Shown: positions 32,342 to 42,004 of the stretch, piece by piece
Layout: each line of letters opens with the position of its first letter
Numbering within the stretch: position 1 is the stretch's first letter
Assembly (NCBI RefSeq): GCF_030817595.1
Contig: NZ_JAUSZN010000001.1
Location: 6,002,001 to 6,066,000 of the forward strand
Direction of reading: 5' to 3'
DNA from: Neobacillus niacini
GTDB lineage: Bacteria > Bacillota > Bacilli > Bacillales > Cytobacillaceae
DNA length: 64,000 nt
Translations under genes and position numbers: made by a program
Notes under the pieces: generated by a model
What the model saw: the letters and a program-made list of their open reading frames with translations, nothing else
Database searches by the model: none
Told to the model about the DNA's origin: nothing

Positions 32342-33304
32342 ATGAAAAGCTTTAAGAAACTAGCACTAACAGCTATGATGACTGGAGTTCTTGCTTTTAC
32401 AGCCGCTTGTGGTGCACAAGGAACTGAAAGCAGTAAGGATCAAGCTGGTGCAGAAGCAAAGCAACTACAAGGTGAAATTAAAATAGACGGTTCATCTACA
32501 GTTTTCCCAATCATGGAGGCAGTGGTTGAAGAATATGGCATGACACAGCCAGGTGTAAAAGTCTCTGTTAGTTCATCAGGAACTGGCGGCGGTTTTGAAG
32601 CTTTTATCGCTGGTGAGACAGAACTAAGTAATGCTTCCCGTCCAATTAAAGATGAAGAAAAAGCAGCACTCGAAGAAGAGGGCATTGATTATACTGAAAT
32701 ACAATTAGCATTTGACGGACTATCAGTTGTCGTAAATAAAGATAATGACTGGGTTGATCACTTAACAATTGATGAATTAAAGAAAATTTGGGTTGAAGAT
32801 GGAACTGTGAAAAAATGGTCTGATATTCGTCCAGAATGGCCAGAAGAAGAAATTAAGTTATATTCTCCAGGTACTGATTCAGGAACATTCGATTACTTTG
32901 ATGAAGTGATTTTAGATGGACAGCCCATTGTTGAAAAAGCAACCCTTTCAGAAGATGACAACACACTAGTTCAGGGTGTGCAAGGTGGAAAATATTCAAT
33001 TGGATACTTTGGCTATGCTTACTATGCTGAAAATAAAGATACTCTGAAAATTGTTCCTATCGATGGGGGCAATGGTCCGGTTGAACCGACTAATGAAACA
33101 ATCGAATCTGGCGAGTATGCACCTCTTTCACGTCCTTTATTCACTTATGTGAAAAACTCAGCCATTAAAGATCAAGAAGAGGTTTACGATTTCATGAAGT
33201 TTTTATTAGAAAATGCTGCAACATTATCTGAGGACGTAGGTTATGTTCAGTTACCTGAAGAAGAGTATACCAAACAGCTAGAAACACTAGAAACTCTCAA
33301 GTAG
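32342..33304 (+). CDS. pstS: Phosphate ABC transporter substrate-binding lipoprotein PstS
   Basis: A 320-residue lipoprotein with signal peptide and lipobox (FTAAC, Cys at about 22), then a periplasmic-binding fold. Phosphate-binding segments are DGSSTVFP, SSGTGGGFEAF, SNASRPI and GTDSGTFDYF. ATG 32342 follows AGGGGGAAT. The predicted transcript begins downstream of the ATG at 32276, which rules out that longer start. First gene of pstSCAB-phoU. Confidence 0.95.
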   Translation: MKSFKKLALTAMMTGVLAFTAACGAQGTESSKDQAGAEAKQLQGEIKIDGSSTVFPIMEAVVEEYGMTQPGVKVSVSSSGTGGGFEAFIAGETELSNASRPIKDEEKAALEEEGIDYTEIQLAFDGLSVVVNKDNDWVDHLTIDELKKIWVEDGTVKKWSDIRPEWPEEEIKLYSPGTDSGTFDYFDEVILDGQPIVEKATLSEDDNTLVQGVQGGKYSIGYFGYAYYAENKDTLKIVPIDGGNGPVEPTNETIESGEYAPLSRPLFTYVKNSAIKDQEEVYDFMKFLLENAATLSEDVGYVQLPEEEYTKQLETLETLK

Positions 33305-33324
33305 GGATTAAAATTATTCTATAG

Positions 33325-33349
33325 TGAGAAGCGCTAACCGTGCTTCTCA
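33325..33349 (+). terminator. Intercistronic hairpin pstS-pstC
   Basis: Stem GAGAAGC / GCTTCTC without a clear T run lies between pstS and pstC. Such hairpins commonly protect the 3' end of the abundant pstS message or lower downstream expression. The role is inferred. Confidence 0.5.
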
Positions 33350-33380
33350 TGTTGTCTTTGTGAGGAAAGGGGTTTTCAAT

Positions 33381-34328
33381 TTGACTAGAGAAAACACGAA
33401 ATCCTTCTCTGTTCAGGAGTTGATTCAAGAGAAGAAAAAAAAGAAAAGCACAGCTGGAATAATAGAGAAACTTATGCCATATATTTTGTTTTTGACGGCA
33501 GCTGTATCCGTGTTGACGACAATTGGCATTATATTAACGCTTATTTTTGAGACATTTCTATTCTTTGATGCCGTATCAATAAAAGAATTTTTTACTGAAA
33601 GAAAGTGGTATCCATTTTCTGAGTCAGAAGGATCCTATGGGATTCTTCCGTTAGTGTCTGGAACGCTCAAGGTAACACTAATAGCTGCTATCGTTGCTGT
33701 TCCAATCGGACTAACTTCTGCCATTTATTTGAGTGAATATGCATCTGACCGATCTCGCAGAATTATTAAACCGATATTAGAGGTACTTGCTGGAATTCCA
33801 ACAATTGTTTATGGATTCTTTGCTCTTACTTTTGTTACTCCACTATTACGTGAACTAATTCCATCTCTTGAAATTTTTAATGCTCTTAGTCCTGGTATTG
33901 TTATTGGGATCATGATTACGCCGATGATTGCATCACTTTCAGAAGATGCAATGTCAGCAGTTCCAAACTCTATGCGTGAAGGTGCTTTAGCACTGGGATC
34001 AACTAAATTTGAAGTAGCCATTAAGGTAGTCTTACCTGCAGCTGTTTCAGGAATCGTTGCTTCGATTGTGTTAGCTGTCTCACGAGCAATTGGGGAGACC
34101 ATGATTGTTGCGGTTGCTGGTGGTTCTACGCCTAACCTTGACTGGAATGTAACAAGTTCCATCCAAACCATGACGGCGTATATCGTTCAAGTGAGTCAGG
34201 GTGATGCAGGTTATGGTACGACGATATACTATAGCATCTACGCGGTTGGTATGACGCTATTTGTATTCACGCTATTGATGAATTTACTGGCCCAATACAT
34301 CACCCGTCGTTTTAGGGAGGAATATTAA
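33381..34328 (+). CDS. pstC: Phosphate ABC transporter permease PstC
   Basis: A 315-residue membrane protein with six transmembrane helices and the EAA-type coupling loop REGALALGSTKFEVAIKVVLP. The TTG at 33381 is chosen for its AAAGGGG site; further upstream codons overlap the pstS-pstC hairpin. The stop overlaps the pstA start (TAATG). Confidence 0.93.
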   Translation: MTRENTKSFSVQELIQEKKKKKSTAGIIEKLMPYILFLTAAVSVLTTIGIILTLIFETFLFFDAVSIKEFFTERKWYPFSESEGSYGILPLVSGTLKVTLIAAIVAVPIGLTSAIYLSEYASDRSRRIIKPILEVLAGIPTIVYGFFALTFVTPLLRELIPSLEIFNALSPGIVIGIMITPMIASLSEDAMSAVPNSMREGALALGSTKFEVAIKVVLPAAVSGIVASIVLAVSRAIGETMIVAVAGGSTPNLDWNVTSSIQTMTAYIVQVSQGDAGYGTTIYYSIYAVGMTLFVFTLLMNLLAQYITRRFREEY

Positions 34329-35206
34329 TGAACTTAATAAATCACGAAACTGTAGTTAAACGGATGAAACCAAGATTAGCAAAAAATTCAGTAACAAAGT
34401 GGATATTTTTCACAGCCACTATGTTTGGACTATTAGTTTTAGGAGTTTTACTCTATCGGATATTCTCTCAAGGACTTGGCTACCTGGACTTACAATTTTT
34501 GCAAAGTCTTCCCTCAAGGAAACCTGAACAAGCCGGTGTTTACACGGCTTTAATTGGAACGATTTGGCTAATGGCTGTTGTAGCACCCGTTTCTTTATTG
34601 CTAGGAGTAGGTACTGCCATATATCTAGAAGAATATGCTAAAGCAAGCAAAATGACTAATTTTATAAAAATCAATATATCCAATCTTGCAGGTGTGCCAT
34701 CGATTGTTTTTGGATTATTAGGTTTAACTGTATTTGTCCGTGCTCTTGCACTAGGGACAAGTGTACTAGCGGCTGGTCTAACTATGAGTTTACTTGTTTT
34801 GCCGGTTATCATCGTTGCAGCTCAAGAAGCGATTCGTGCAGTGCCGAGGGAATTAAGAGAGGCTTCATTCGGTATGGGAGCGACCAAATGGCAAACGATT
34901 GTACGAGTGGTTTTGCCTGCAGCCATTCCTGGTATCCTTACAGGCGGGATTTTGGCATTATCCCGAGCTATTGGTGAAACAGCACCATTAGTCGTTCTTG
35001 GTATGCCGTTGTTCCTAGCATTCTTACCAAATTCATTATTTGATATGATGACCGTACTGCCGATGCAAATCTACAATTGGACAGGCCGTCCTCAGGCAGA
35101 GTTTCATGCATTAGCTGCGGCTGGGATTATCGTCTTACTTGTTATGTTAATTTTCATGAATTCTATCGCAGTTTTAATTCGAAATAAATTCCAGAAAAGA
35201 TATTAA
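34328..35206 (+). CDS. pstA: Phosphate ABC transporter permease PstA
   Basis: A 292-residue partner permease with six transmembrane helices and coupling loop RELREASFGMGATKWQTI. The ATG overlaps the pstC stop by one base. It forms the channel heterodimer with PstC. Confidence 0.93.
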   Translation: MNLINHETVVKRMKPRLAKNSVTKWIFFTATMFGLLVLGVLLYRIFSQGLGYLDLQFLQSLPSRKPEQAGVYTALIGTIWLMAVVAPVSLLLGVGTAIYLEEYAKASKMTNFIKINISNLAGVPSIVFGLLGLTVFVRALALGTSVLAAGLTMSLLVLPVIIVAAQEAIRAVPRELREASFGMGATKWQTIVRVVLPAAIPGILTGGILALSRAIGETAPLVVLGMPLFLAFLPNSLFDMMTVLPMQIYNWTGRPQAEFHALAAAGIIVLLVMLIFMNSIAVLIRNKFQKRY

Positions 35207-35234
35207 AAGTTACTTTTAGGGAGGAAACGATTGT

Positions 35235-36035
35235 ATGAAAACAACATCTGCAACTGCAAAAATAATCGACCCGCAAAATAAACAGATAGTATATAAGACA
35301 AGCAATTTAGATTTATGGTACGGAGAAAATCATGCGTTAAAAAATATTAATCTTGATATTATGGAAAATGAAGTTACAGCGATTATTGGACCTTCTGGGT
35401 GTGGGAAATCCACTTATATAAAGACACTAAATCGTATGATTGAGTTAGTTCCGGGAGTAAGGACCGGTGGTGAAATACTATACCGGGAAAGAAATATTCT
35501 TGATAAATCTTATCAAGTAGAAGAATTAAGAACAAAGGTGGGGATGGTATTTCAAAAGCCAAATCCTTTTCCGAAATCAATTTATGAAAATGTAGCTTAT
35601 GGACCGAAAATTCATGGTATTCGTGATAAAAAGATTTTAGATCAGATTGTCGAGAAAAGCTTAAGAGGGGCCGCTATATGGGATGAGGTAAAGGACCGCC
35701 TTCATCAAAATGCATACGGATTATCTGGTGGGCAGCAGCAGCGCCTTTGTATTGCCCGCTGTCTGGCTATTGAACCGGATGTTATTCTTATGGATGAGCC
35801 CACTTCGGCACTGGACCCTATTTCAACGTTAAAGGTTGAGGAGCTTGTCCAAGAATTGAAAAAGGATTTCAGCATCATCATTGTTACGCATAATATGCAG
35901 CAAGCTGCAAGGATATCTAAGAAAACAGCTTTCTTTTTAAATGGTGAGGTTATCGAATTCTCTGAAACGAATAAGATTTTCTCTACTCCGCGAGATAAGA
36001 GAACTGAGGATTATATTACAGGAAGATTTGGATAA
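35235..36035 (+). CDS. pstB: Phosphate ABC transporter ATP-binding protein PstB
   Basis: A 266-residue ABC ATPase with Walker [10 protein letters not shown] (about 53-61), signature LSGGQQQR and Walker [13 protein letters not shown]. The [10 protein letters not shown] opening and the [15 protein letters not shown]-loop are typical of PstB. RBS AGGGAGG. Only one pstB is present, unlike B. subtilis with pstBA and pstBB. Confidence 0.95.
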   Translation: MKTTSATAKIIDPQNKQIVYKTSNLDLWYGENHALKNINLDIMENEVTAIIGPSGCGKSTYIKTLNRMIELVPGVRTGGEILYRERNILDKSYQVEELRTKVGMVFQKPNPFPKSIYENVAYGPKIHGIRDKKILDQIVEKSLRGAAIWDEVKDRLHQNAYGLSGGQQQRLCIARCLAIEPDVILMDEPTSALDPISTLKVEELVQELKKDFSIIIVTHNMQQAARISKKTAFFLNGEVIEFSETNKIFSTPRDKRTEDYITGRFG

Positions 36036-36047
36036 TGAGGTGAAGGG

Positions 36048-36707
36048 ATGAGTACAAGATCGAAGTTTGATAGTAAATTAGTGAGTTTAAAAGAAAAACT
36101 ATTAAAAATGGAAAAATTAGCTGAGACTGCTGTTCGTAACTCACTCAGTGCCCTAATTAATCATGATTTGGAGAAAGCAAATCAGGTTATCGAGGAGGAT
36201 AATGCCATTAATGCGCTGGAGCATGAAATTCATGATATGGCTTTATTATTGATTGCTAGAGAATCACCGGTCGCAAAAGATTTAAGGACACTCAATGTAG
36301 CGCTAAAGGTTTCTTCTGAAGTGGAGCGAATGGCGGATATGGCTGTTAATATTGCCAAAGCCACATTGCATATTGGTAATGAAAAGCATTTTAAAGAAAT
36401 CTTGGATATTCCAAAAATGATGGACCATGCTCTTGAAATGGTAACGATGTCTGTTAAAGCCTATGTAGACGAAGATGTCATGCTGGCACAGAAATGTGCT
36501 GAAAGAGATGATGTTGTAGATAATATGTTTGGTAATTTGGTACATGAGTTAATTAGCAAGGTTCCGGAAAATCCAAGTGCAACAAATCAGATTATCCAGC
36601 TTGCTTTTGTCTGCAGATTCATCGAAAGAATTGCCGATCATTCAACAAATATAGCAGAGAATGTAATTTACTTGGTAACAGGAAAACATTTTGATTTAAA
36701 TGAATAA
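36048..36707 (+). CDS. phoU: Phosphate signalling regulator PhoU
   Basis: A 219-residue all-helical protein with two PhoU repeats (about 10-95 and 115-205), each with E/D metal-binding motifs such as EVERMADMAVNIA and FIERIADHSTNIAE. It links Pst activity to phosphate signalling in many bacteria. B. subtilis has no phoU in its pst operon, so its presence is a difference from that species. RBS GAGGTGAAGGG. Confidence 0.93.
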   Translation: MSTRSKFDSKLVSLKEKLLKMEKLAETAVRNSLSALINHDLEKANQVIEEDNAINALEHEIHDMALLLIARESPVAKDLRTLNVALKVSSEVERMADMAVNIAKATLHIGNEKHFKEILDIPKMMDHALEMVTMSVKAYVDEDVMLAQKCAERDDVVDNMFGNLVHELISKVPENPSATNQIIQLAFVCRFIERIADHSTNIAENVIYLVTGKHFDLNE

Positions 36708-36721
36708 TTAACTATTTCACC

Positions 36722-36758
36722 AAAGATGAGACACTAAACTATGTCTCATCTTTTTTAT
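36722..36758 (+). terminator. Terminator of the pst operon
   Basis: Stem AAAGATGAGAC / GTCTCATCTTT with a T run. Confidence 0.88.
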
Positions 36759-36909
36759 TTACTGAGAAAAATGTCACTTTATGGAGCGGCAAAATACGAC
36801 AAAATACGTTTATTGTACAGTTCGCTTACCGATGTTACCATTAAGATTATCCATGAAAGAATATTTTGATTACTTTTGCATATATGTGTTTGCAGAATGG
36901 AGGAGAACA

Positions 36910-37596
36910 ATGATTGAAGAAATTATAAAACTAAGAGAGGGTGGTTTATCGTTCCGAAAAATCGCCTCACAACTAAATACTACGGTTGGAAGAGTACAGT
37001 ATAGATGGAATAAGTATGTTAACAGTCAAGAAAATCAAGTAGAAGAATATGTTGTGGAAGAGGAAAACGGAAAGGAAGACAACTTTTACGAACAGCCACC
37101 GATTGTTTATTCTCCGACTAAAGGTGAACTTCAAGTCAAACTCGTTACCCCAAGTAAGGTCATCGTCTATTGGGAAGCATCGAAGATTCCCGAGAAAGTC
37201 ATTTCTTTATTTTATAACAGAAAAGTTGAGGAATTGGTCCATATCGTGAGACTTTATGATGTTACAGATATCATTTTCACGGGAACAAATGCACATCATT
37301 ACTATGATATCGCGGTACCCTATAATAAGGGGCATTGGTTTATCAAAGGACTCACAGCAAATCGGAGTTATGTAGCCGAATTAGGTGTTAAACTTAAGGA
37401 AAATGATTTTTTTCCAGTCCTACGCTCAAATTCAGTTCAAACCCCGCCATTAGGAAATGTAAATGGAAGTGAAATTTTTAATAATTTAGTTCACAATCAA
37501 CAAATTGATCAGTATTCCCCTAAATGGATTGATCATGTAAGTACCTATAGTTATTATGGAGAATCAAAAAATATGGAGCAGAAAAATGAGCGATAA
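36910..37596 (+). CDS. HTH and DUF4912 domain protein
   Basis: A 228-residue protein. Residues 1-35 form a resolvase-type HTH (IIKLREGGLSFRKIASQLN...VGRVQYRW), followed by an acidic linker. A DUF4912 domain covers about 65-185 and contains the WEAS and RLYDVTDIIF segments typical of that beta-fold. DUF4912 proteins often lie next to glycan enzymes, and a glycosyltransferase overlaps its last codons here, suggesting a joint role in glycan or glycogen synthesis (inference). ATG 36910 follows GGAGGAGA; the upstream in-frame extension has no RBS. Confidence 0.75.
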   Translation: MIEEIIKLREGGLSFRKIASQLNTTVGRVQYRWNKYVNSQENQVEEYVVEEENGKEDNFYEQPPIVYSPTKGELQVKLVTPSKVIVYWEASKIPEKVISLFYNRKVEELVHIVRLYDVTDIIFTGTNAHHYYDIAVPYNKGHWFIKGLTANRSYVAELGVKLKENDFFPVLRSNSVQTPPLGNVNGSEIFNNLVHNQQIDQYSPKWIDHVSTYSYYGESKNMEQKNER

Positions 37597-38824
37597 TTTA
37601 ATTACCGAAATGTCCCAGAAACATTCCTATGACTGGCAATTGAAAATACTAATGCTAACATGGGAATACCCTCCTAACGTAGTAGGCGGGCTCTCTAGGC
37701 ATGTTTATGGTCTATCCGTTCATTTGGCCGAGCAAGGTCACGAGGTGCATGTGGTGACCGCTGGGAATGGCGGTCTCTCGACTTACGAGGTCATGAATGG
37801 TGTTCATGTCCATCGAGTGACTCCACTCAACAACCATGACGATCATTTTCTCTCTTGGATTGCTGGTCTGAATCTAGCAATGAGTTTTAAAAGTGAAATA
37901 ATAGCAGAAGATATAAAGTTTGATATCGTCCATGCTCATGATTGGCTAGTAGGAACTGCTGCAATTACGTTAAAAGAAGTCCTGTCGATTCCATTATTAT
38001 CAACGATTCATGCGACTGAACATGGCAGGAATAATGGAATTTATACAGACATGCAGCGGTTCATCCATGAAAAAGAACTTCAGCTAATTACCGAATCAGA
38101 TCAAGTAATTGTATGCAGCAATTATATGAGAGAAGAACTTTTAGCAAACTTCCATCTCTCAGACAAAAAAATGGCCATTATTCCAAACGGTATCGAACAA
38201 AGTGATGTTGTCGTCGCCCCAAATGAAATTTACCCATTCATAAAGAATAGAAAGTATATTTTTTCAGTCGGCCGAATCGTAAAGGAAAAAGGGTTTGAGA
38301 CTTTAATCGAAGCGGCACAAGCAGCAAAGGATAAGGGACAGGATATTTATTTTGTTATTGCTGGCAAAGGTCCTATGCTTGAAAGATATCGAAAGATGGT
38401 GACAGAAAAACAATTAGATCATCACATCGCTTTTATTGGCTATGTTACGGACGAGCAAAGGAATGCACTATTAGTGAATAGTGAAATTGCTGTGTTTCCT
38501 AGTTTGTATGAGCCTTTTGGCATTGTGGCTCTAGAAGCAATGATTCTTGGCAAACCAACCATTGTTTCAGAAACCGGCGGACTAAAAGGTATTGTGGTGG
38601 ATGGGCAAACTGGCTTGCTAATGGTCCCAGGTGATGCGGAAAGTCTCCTTCGTAATATCGATTTCTTATTGCAGGATCCTCAAACAGCAAAAGATATAGG
38701 AATTAAAGGAATGAAAATAGTTAAGAGTTTATATGGATGGAAGCGAATCGCTTCTCAAACAGTTAATGTAATGGAAGATACTCTATTAAATAAGAGGGTA
38801 AATATGAGCGAAAAGGCGAGATAG
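37586..38824 (+). CDS. GT-B fold glycosyltransferase, family 4/5-like
   Basis: A 412-residue glycosyltransferase. The N-terminal WEYPPNVVGGLSRHV motif (glycogen-synthase-like KxGGL variant) and C-terminal EPFGIVALEAM with GKPTIVSETGG define a GT4/GT5 retaining enzyme with a nucleotide-sugar site. It begins 11 bases inside the DUF4912 gene, so the two are coupled. B. subtilis yqgM is a glycosyltransferase at the equivalent place. Acceptor unknown. Confidence 0.82.
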   Translation: MSDNLITEMSQKHSYDWQLKILMLTWEYPPNVVGGLSRHVYGLSVHLAEQGHEVHVVTAGNGGLSTYEVMNGVHVHRVTPLNNHDDHFLSWIAGLNLAMSFKSEIIAEDIKFDIVHAHDWLVGTAAITLKEVLSIPLLSTIHATEHGRNNGIYTDMQRFIHEKELQLITESDQVIVCSNYMREELLANFHLSDKKMAIIPNGIEQSDVVVAPNEIYPFIKNRKYIFSVGRIVKEKGFETLIEAAQAAKDKGQDIYFVIAGKGPMLERYRKMVTEKQLDHHIAFIGYVTDEQRNALLVNSEIAVFPSLYEPFGIVALEAMILGKPTIVSETGGLKGIVVDGQTGLLMVPGDAESLLRNIDFLLQDPQTAKDIGIKGMKIVKSLYGWKRIASQTVNVMEDTLLNKRVNMSEKAR

Positions 38825-38967
38825 ACTCGATATTAAAAATATCCGGGTTAGCGTAATTTCGGTGGAAAAATCACCTTTTAAAAAACAACTAGCATTTCCT
38901 TTTGAAAAATGATATTATAGAAAAGTCGTATGAACGAACTAGCTTAATCGTTTGGAGGGAAATTGAC

Positions 38968-39117
38968 ATGCGTGTAAATATTACGTTAGCTTGCACTGAG
39001 TGTGGAGATCGTAACTATATTTCAACAAAAAATAAACGTAACAACCCTGATCGTCTTGAGCTTAAGAAATATTGCCCAAGAGAAAAGCGTACAACAGCAC
39101 ACCGTGAAACAAAATAA
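38968..39117 (+). CDS. rpmG: 50S ribosomal protein L33
   Basis: A 49-residue L33 ([19 protein letters not shown]). It keeps the first CxxC and one Cys of the second pair (KKYCPREKR), so the zinc ribbon is incomplete, intermediate between C+ and C- paralogues. RBS GGAGGG. In Bacillus rpmGB lies at this locus before yqgN. A terminator follows. Confidence 0.93.
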   Translation: MRVNITLACTECGDRNYISTKNKRNNPDRLELKKYCPREKRTTAHRETK

Positions 39118-39145
39118 GCAGTAGGGCTTCCTGCTGCTTTTTTTG
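39117..39145 (+). terminator. Terminator after rpmG
   Basis: Stem AGCAGTAGG / CCTGCTGCT (one G-U) and a T run. Confidence 0.82.
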
Positions 39146-39175
39146 TTGTAAAAAAATAAGGAGATCCTGATCTAT

Positions 39176-39742
39176 ATGTCTGAAAAAAAGCATATTCGTA
39201 AAGAAATGAAAGAGCGACTAACGCTGCTTACAAAACCTTATTATGAACATTATTCCACTAAAATTGCTAATACTCTCTATGTTGATGAAGATTGGCTAAA
39301 TGCCCAAGTAATTGGGATTACAATCTCGAAGGAACCTGAAGTCGATACATATCAAATTATCCGGAAAGCCTGGGAAGCAGGAAAAGAGGTTGTGATTCCA
39401 AAATGCAATCCAAAAGACAAGACGTTAACGTTTCGAAAAATAACTGAATTTTCGCAACTTGAATCCGTTTTTTATGGATTACTCGAACCGATAATAGAAG
39501 AGACCATTGAGGTAGAGCCTGGGGATATAGGACTTTTATTTGTACCAGGTTTAGCCTATACAAGAGAGGGATTTCGGCTTGGTTTTGGCGGAGGGTACTA
39601 TGATCGCTATTTAACAAAGTATAATGGAAAAACACTCTCTCTTGCATTTCACTTCCAAGTTATTCCACAAGTTCCTATTGAAACGCATGATATTCCAGTC
39701 TCGAAGATTATTACAAATGATGAGGTAATAAAAATAAAATGA
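39176..39742 (+). CDS. yqgN: 5-formyltetrahydrofolate cyclo-ligase YqgN
   Basis: A 188-residue enzyme converting 5-formyl-THF to 5,10-methenyl-THF with ATP. The signature GFRLGFGGGYYDRYL lies near residues 130-144 and the basic N-terminus (KKHIRKEMKERL) is typical. It overlaps the next gene by four bases. Confidence 0.93.
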   Translation: MSEKKHIRKEMKERLTLLTKPYYEHYSTKIANTLYVDEDWLNAQVIGITISKEPEVDTYQIIRKAWEAGKEVVIPKCNPKDKTLTFRKITEFSQLESVFYGLLEPIIEETIEVEPGDIGLLFVPGLAYTREGFRLGFGGGYYDRYLTKYNGKTLSLAFHFQVIPQVPIETHDIPVSKIITNDEVIKIK

Positions 39743-40530
39743 TTCAATCAATAATCATTATCTTAATAATAATTTTAGGTGGTTTTGCGGGTTATCGGGA
39801 GCGGTCATTAAGTAGTAATGGCGCCATTGCTGCAGTATTAGTAGGAGTAGCTGTCTTCTTCGGTTTTGGTGTAAAAGGGCTTCTCCTTCTTGGATTATTC
39901 TTTATAACATCCAGTCTATGGTCGAAATATAAAAGCTCAGCAAAAAAAGAAATTGAAGAAAAATTAGCAAAGGGAGCAACTAGGGATTGGCGTCAGGTGC
40001 TAGCCAATGGTGGTTCTGCTGCATTAATCAGCATTATTTATTATTTTCAGCAAGACTTAGTTTGGCTGATTGGATTTATCGTTTGCTTAGCTAGTTCCAA
40101 TTCAGATACATGGGCATCAGAAATTGGTACCTTAAGCAAGAGAAAACCCTTATACATACGTACCTTTAAGCCTATTGAAAAAGGAACATCAGGAGCAGTC
40201 AGTTCATTAGGGACTATTGCTGCAACTTTTGGTTCCATGCTAATTGCTTTTACGGGTGCTTGGCTATTTGATTTACAAATATTCCATTTCTTCGTCATTT
40301 TTTTGTTCGGCTTTTTCGGTAATATCATTGATACTTTATTTGGTGCTTATTATCAACAGGTTTACATTTGCACTATTTGTGGGATTGAAACAGAGAAAAA
40401 GGTTCATTGCCAAACAACAGCCAACAGAATAAAAGGGCATCACTTGGTGGATAATGATATGGTAAATTTTTTGTCAGGGTCAATTGCAGCACTATTGGCA
40501 ATGATTGTTATCTATTTTATAACAAAATAG
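39739..40530 (+). CDS. DUF92 family membrane protein
   Basis: A 263-residue integral membrane protein with about six helices. Conserved SSNSDTWASEIGTLSKRKP (about 114-132) and GTSGAVSSLGT define DUF92, which is related to CTP-dependent isoprenoid-alcohol kinases such as phytyl-phosphate kinase VTE6. A lipid-carrier role is therefore plausible but unproven. A CxxC pair (CTICG) is present near residue 212. It is coupled to yqgN by overlap. Confidence 0.8.
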   Translation: MIQSIIIILIIILGGFAGYRERSLSSNGAIAAVLVGVAVFFGFGVKGLLLLGLFFITSSLWSKYKSSAKKEIEEKLAKGATRDWRQVLANGGSAALISIIYYFQQDLVWLIGFIVCLASSNSDTWASEIGTLSKRKPLYIRTFKPIEKGTSGAVSSLGTIAATFGSMLIAFTGAWLFDLQIFHFFVIFLFGFFGNIIDTLFGAYYQQVYICTICGIETEKKVHCQTTANRIKGHHLVDNDMVNFLSGSIAALLAMIVIYFITK

Positions 40531-40578
40531 TCTTTAAGGAGGACAAGGGTTTCTATGTCCGTTAAAACTAATACATAG

Positions 40579-40596
40579 TTGTGAATGATTGTACAA
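40579..40596. promoter_or_regulatory. Candidate Rex operator upstream of ldh
   Basis: TTGTGAATGATTGTACAA matches the Rex consensus TTGTGAAWWWWTTCACAA at twelve of the fourteen arm positions and lies about 55-72 bases before the ldh start. Rex represses ldh in B. subtilis when NADH is low. Confidence 0.6.
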
Positions 40597-40602
40597 TATT
40601 AG

Positions 40603-41598
<996 letters not shown>

Positions 41599-41656
41599 AA
41601 AAAGAGATGGATAATAATTATCTCCTGCTCACAAACTATGGGTAGGAGGGATGATA

Positions 41657-41863
41657 ATGTCTCGAATGTTGACATCCATTTTTATGATTGGGTCAATTGG
41701 GTATTTTGTATTCCGCTTCAGGTATCGAATTATTAATTTAATGCTAAGATCCGGCTGGATGCGCCGGATCGCCGTAGGCTCAATCATGAGCTTTCCAGGT
41801 GTGAAAAACAAAATGATGCAGACTGTATTTGGAGGACCAACTGAAAGACCATCTGAAAGGTGA
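41657..41863 (+). CDS. Small basic membrane-associated protein, YqgO-like position
   Basis: A 68-residue protein with one hydrophobic segment near the N-terminus, many Arg and Met residues, and a hydrophilic tail. I do not recognise the family. ATG 41657 is chosen because TAGGAGGG lies six bases upstream; the ATG at 41651 directly abuts the RBS. It lies between ldh and gluP, near where B. subtilis has the small yqgO. Confidence 0.6.
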   Translation: MSRMLTSIFMIGSIGYFVFRFRYRIINLMLRSGWMRRIAVGSIMSFPGVKNKMMQTVFGGPTERPSER

Positions 41864-41886
41864 AAACCACAGATGGTCTTTTGTTT
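41845..41886 (+). terminator. Terminator after the small ORF
   Basis: Stem AAGACCATCT / AGATGGTCTT overlaps the last codons and is followed by TTTTGTTTT. Confidence 0.8.
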
Positions 41887-42004
41887 TGTAATAAAAATGC
41901 CTTTCTTATCATTTTGTTTAGTCAGTATTAAGCTTGTTTTTCGTTTATAATGAAATAAATTAGTGAAAAATGGATACAAAATATAGTCGAAAGTAGTGGG
42001 GGCA

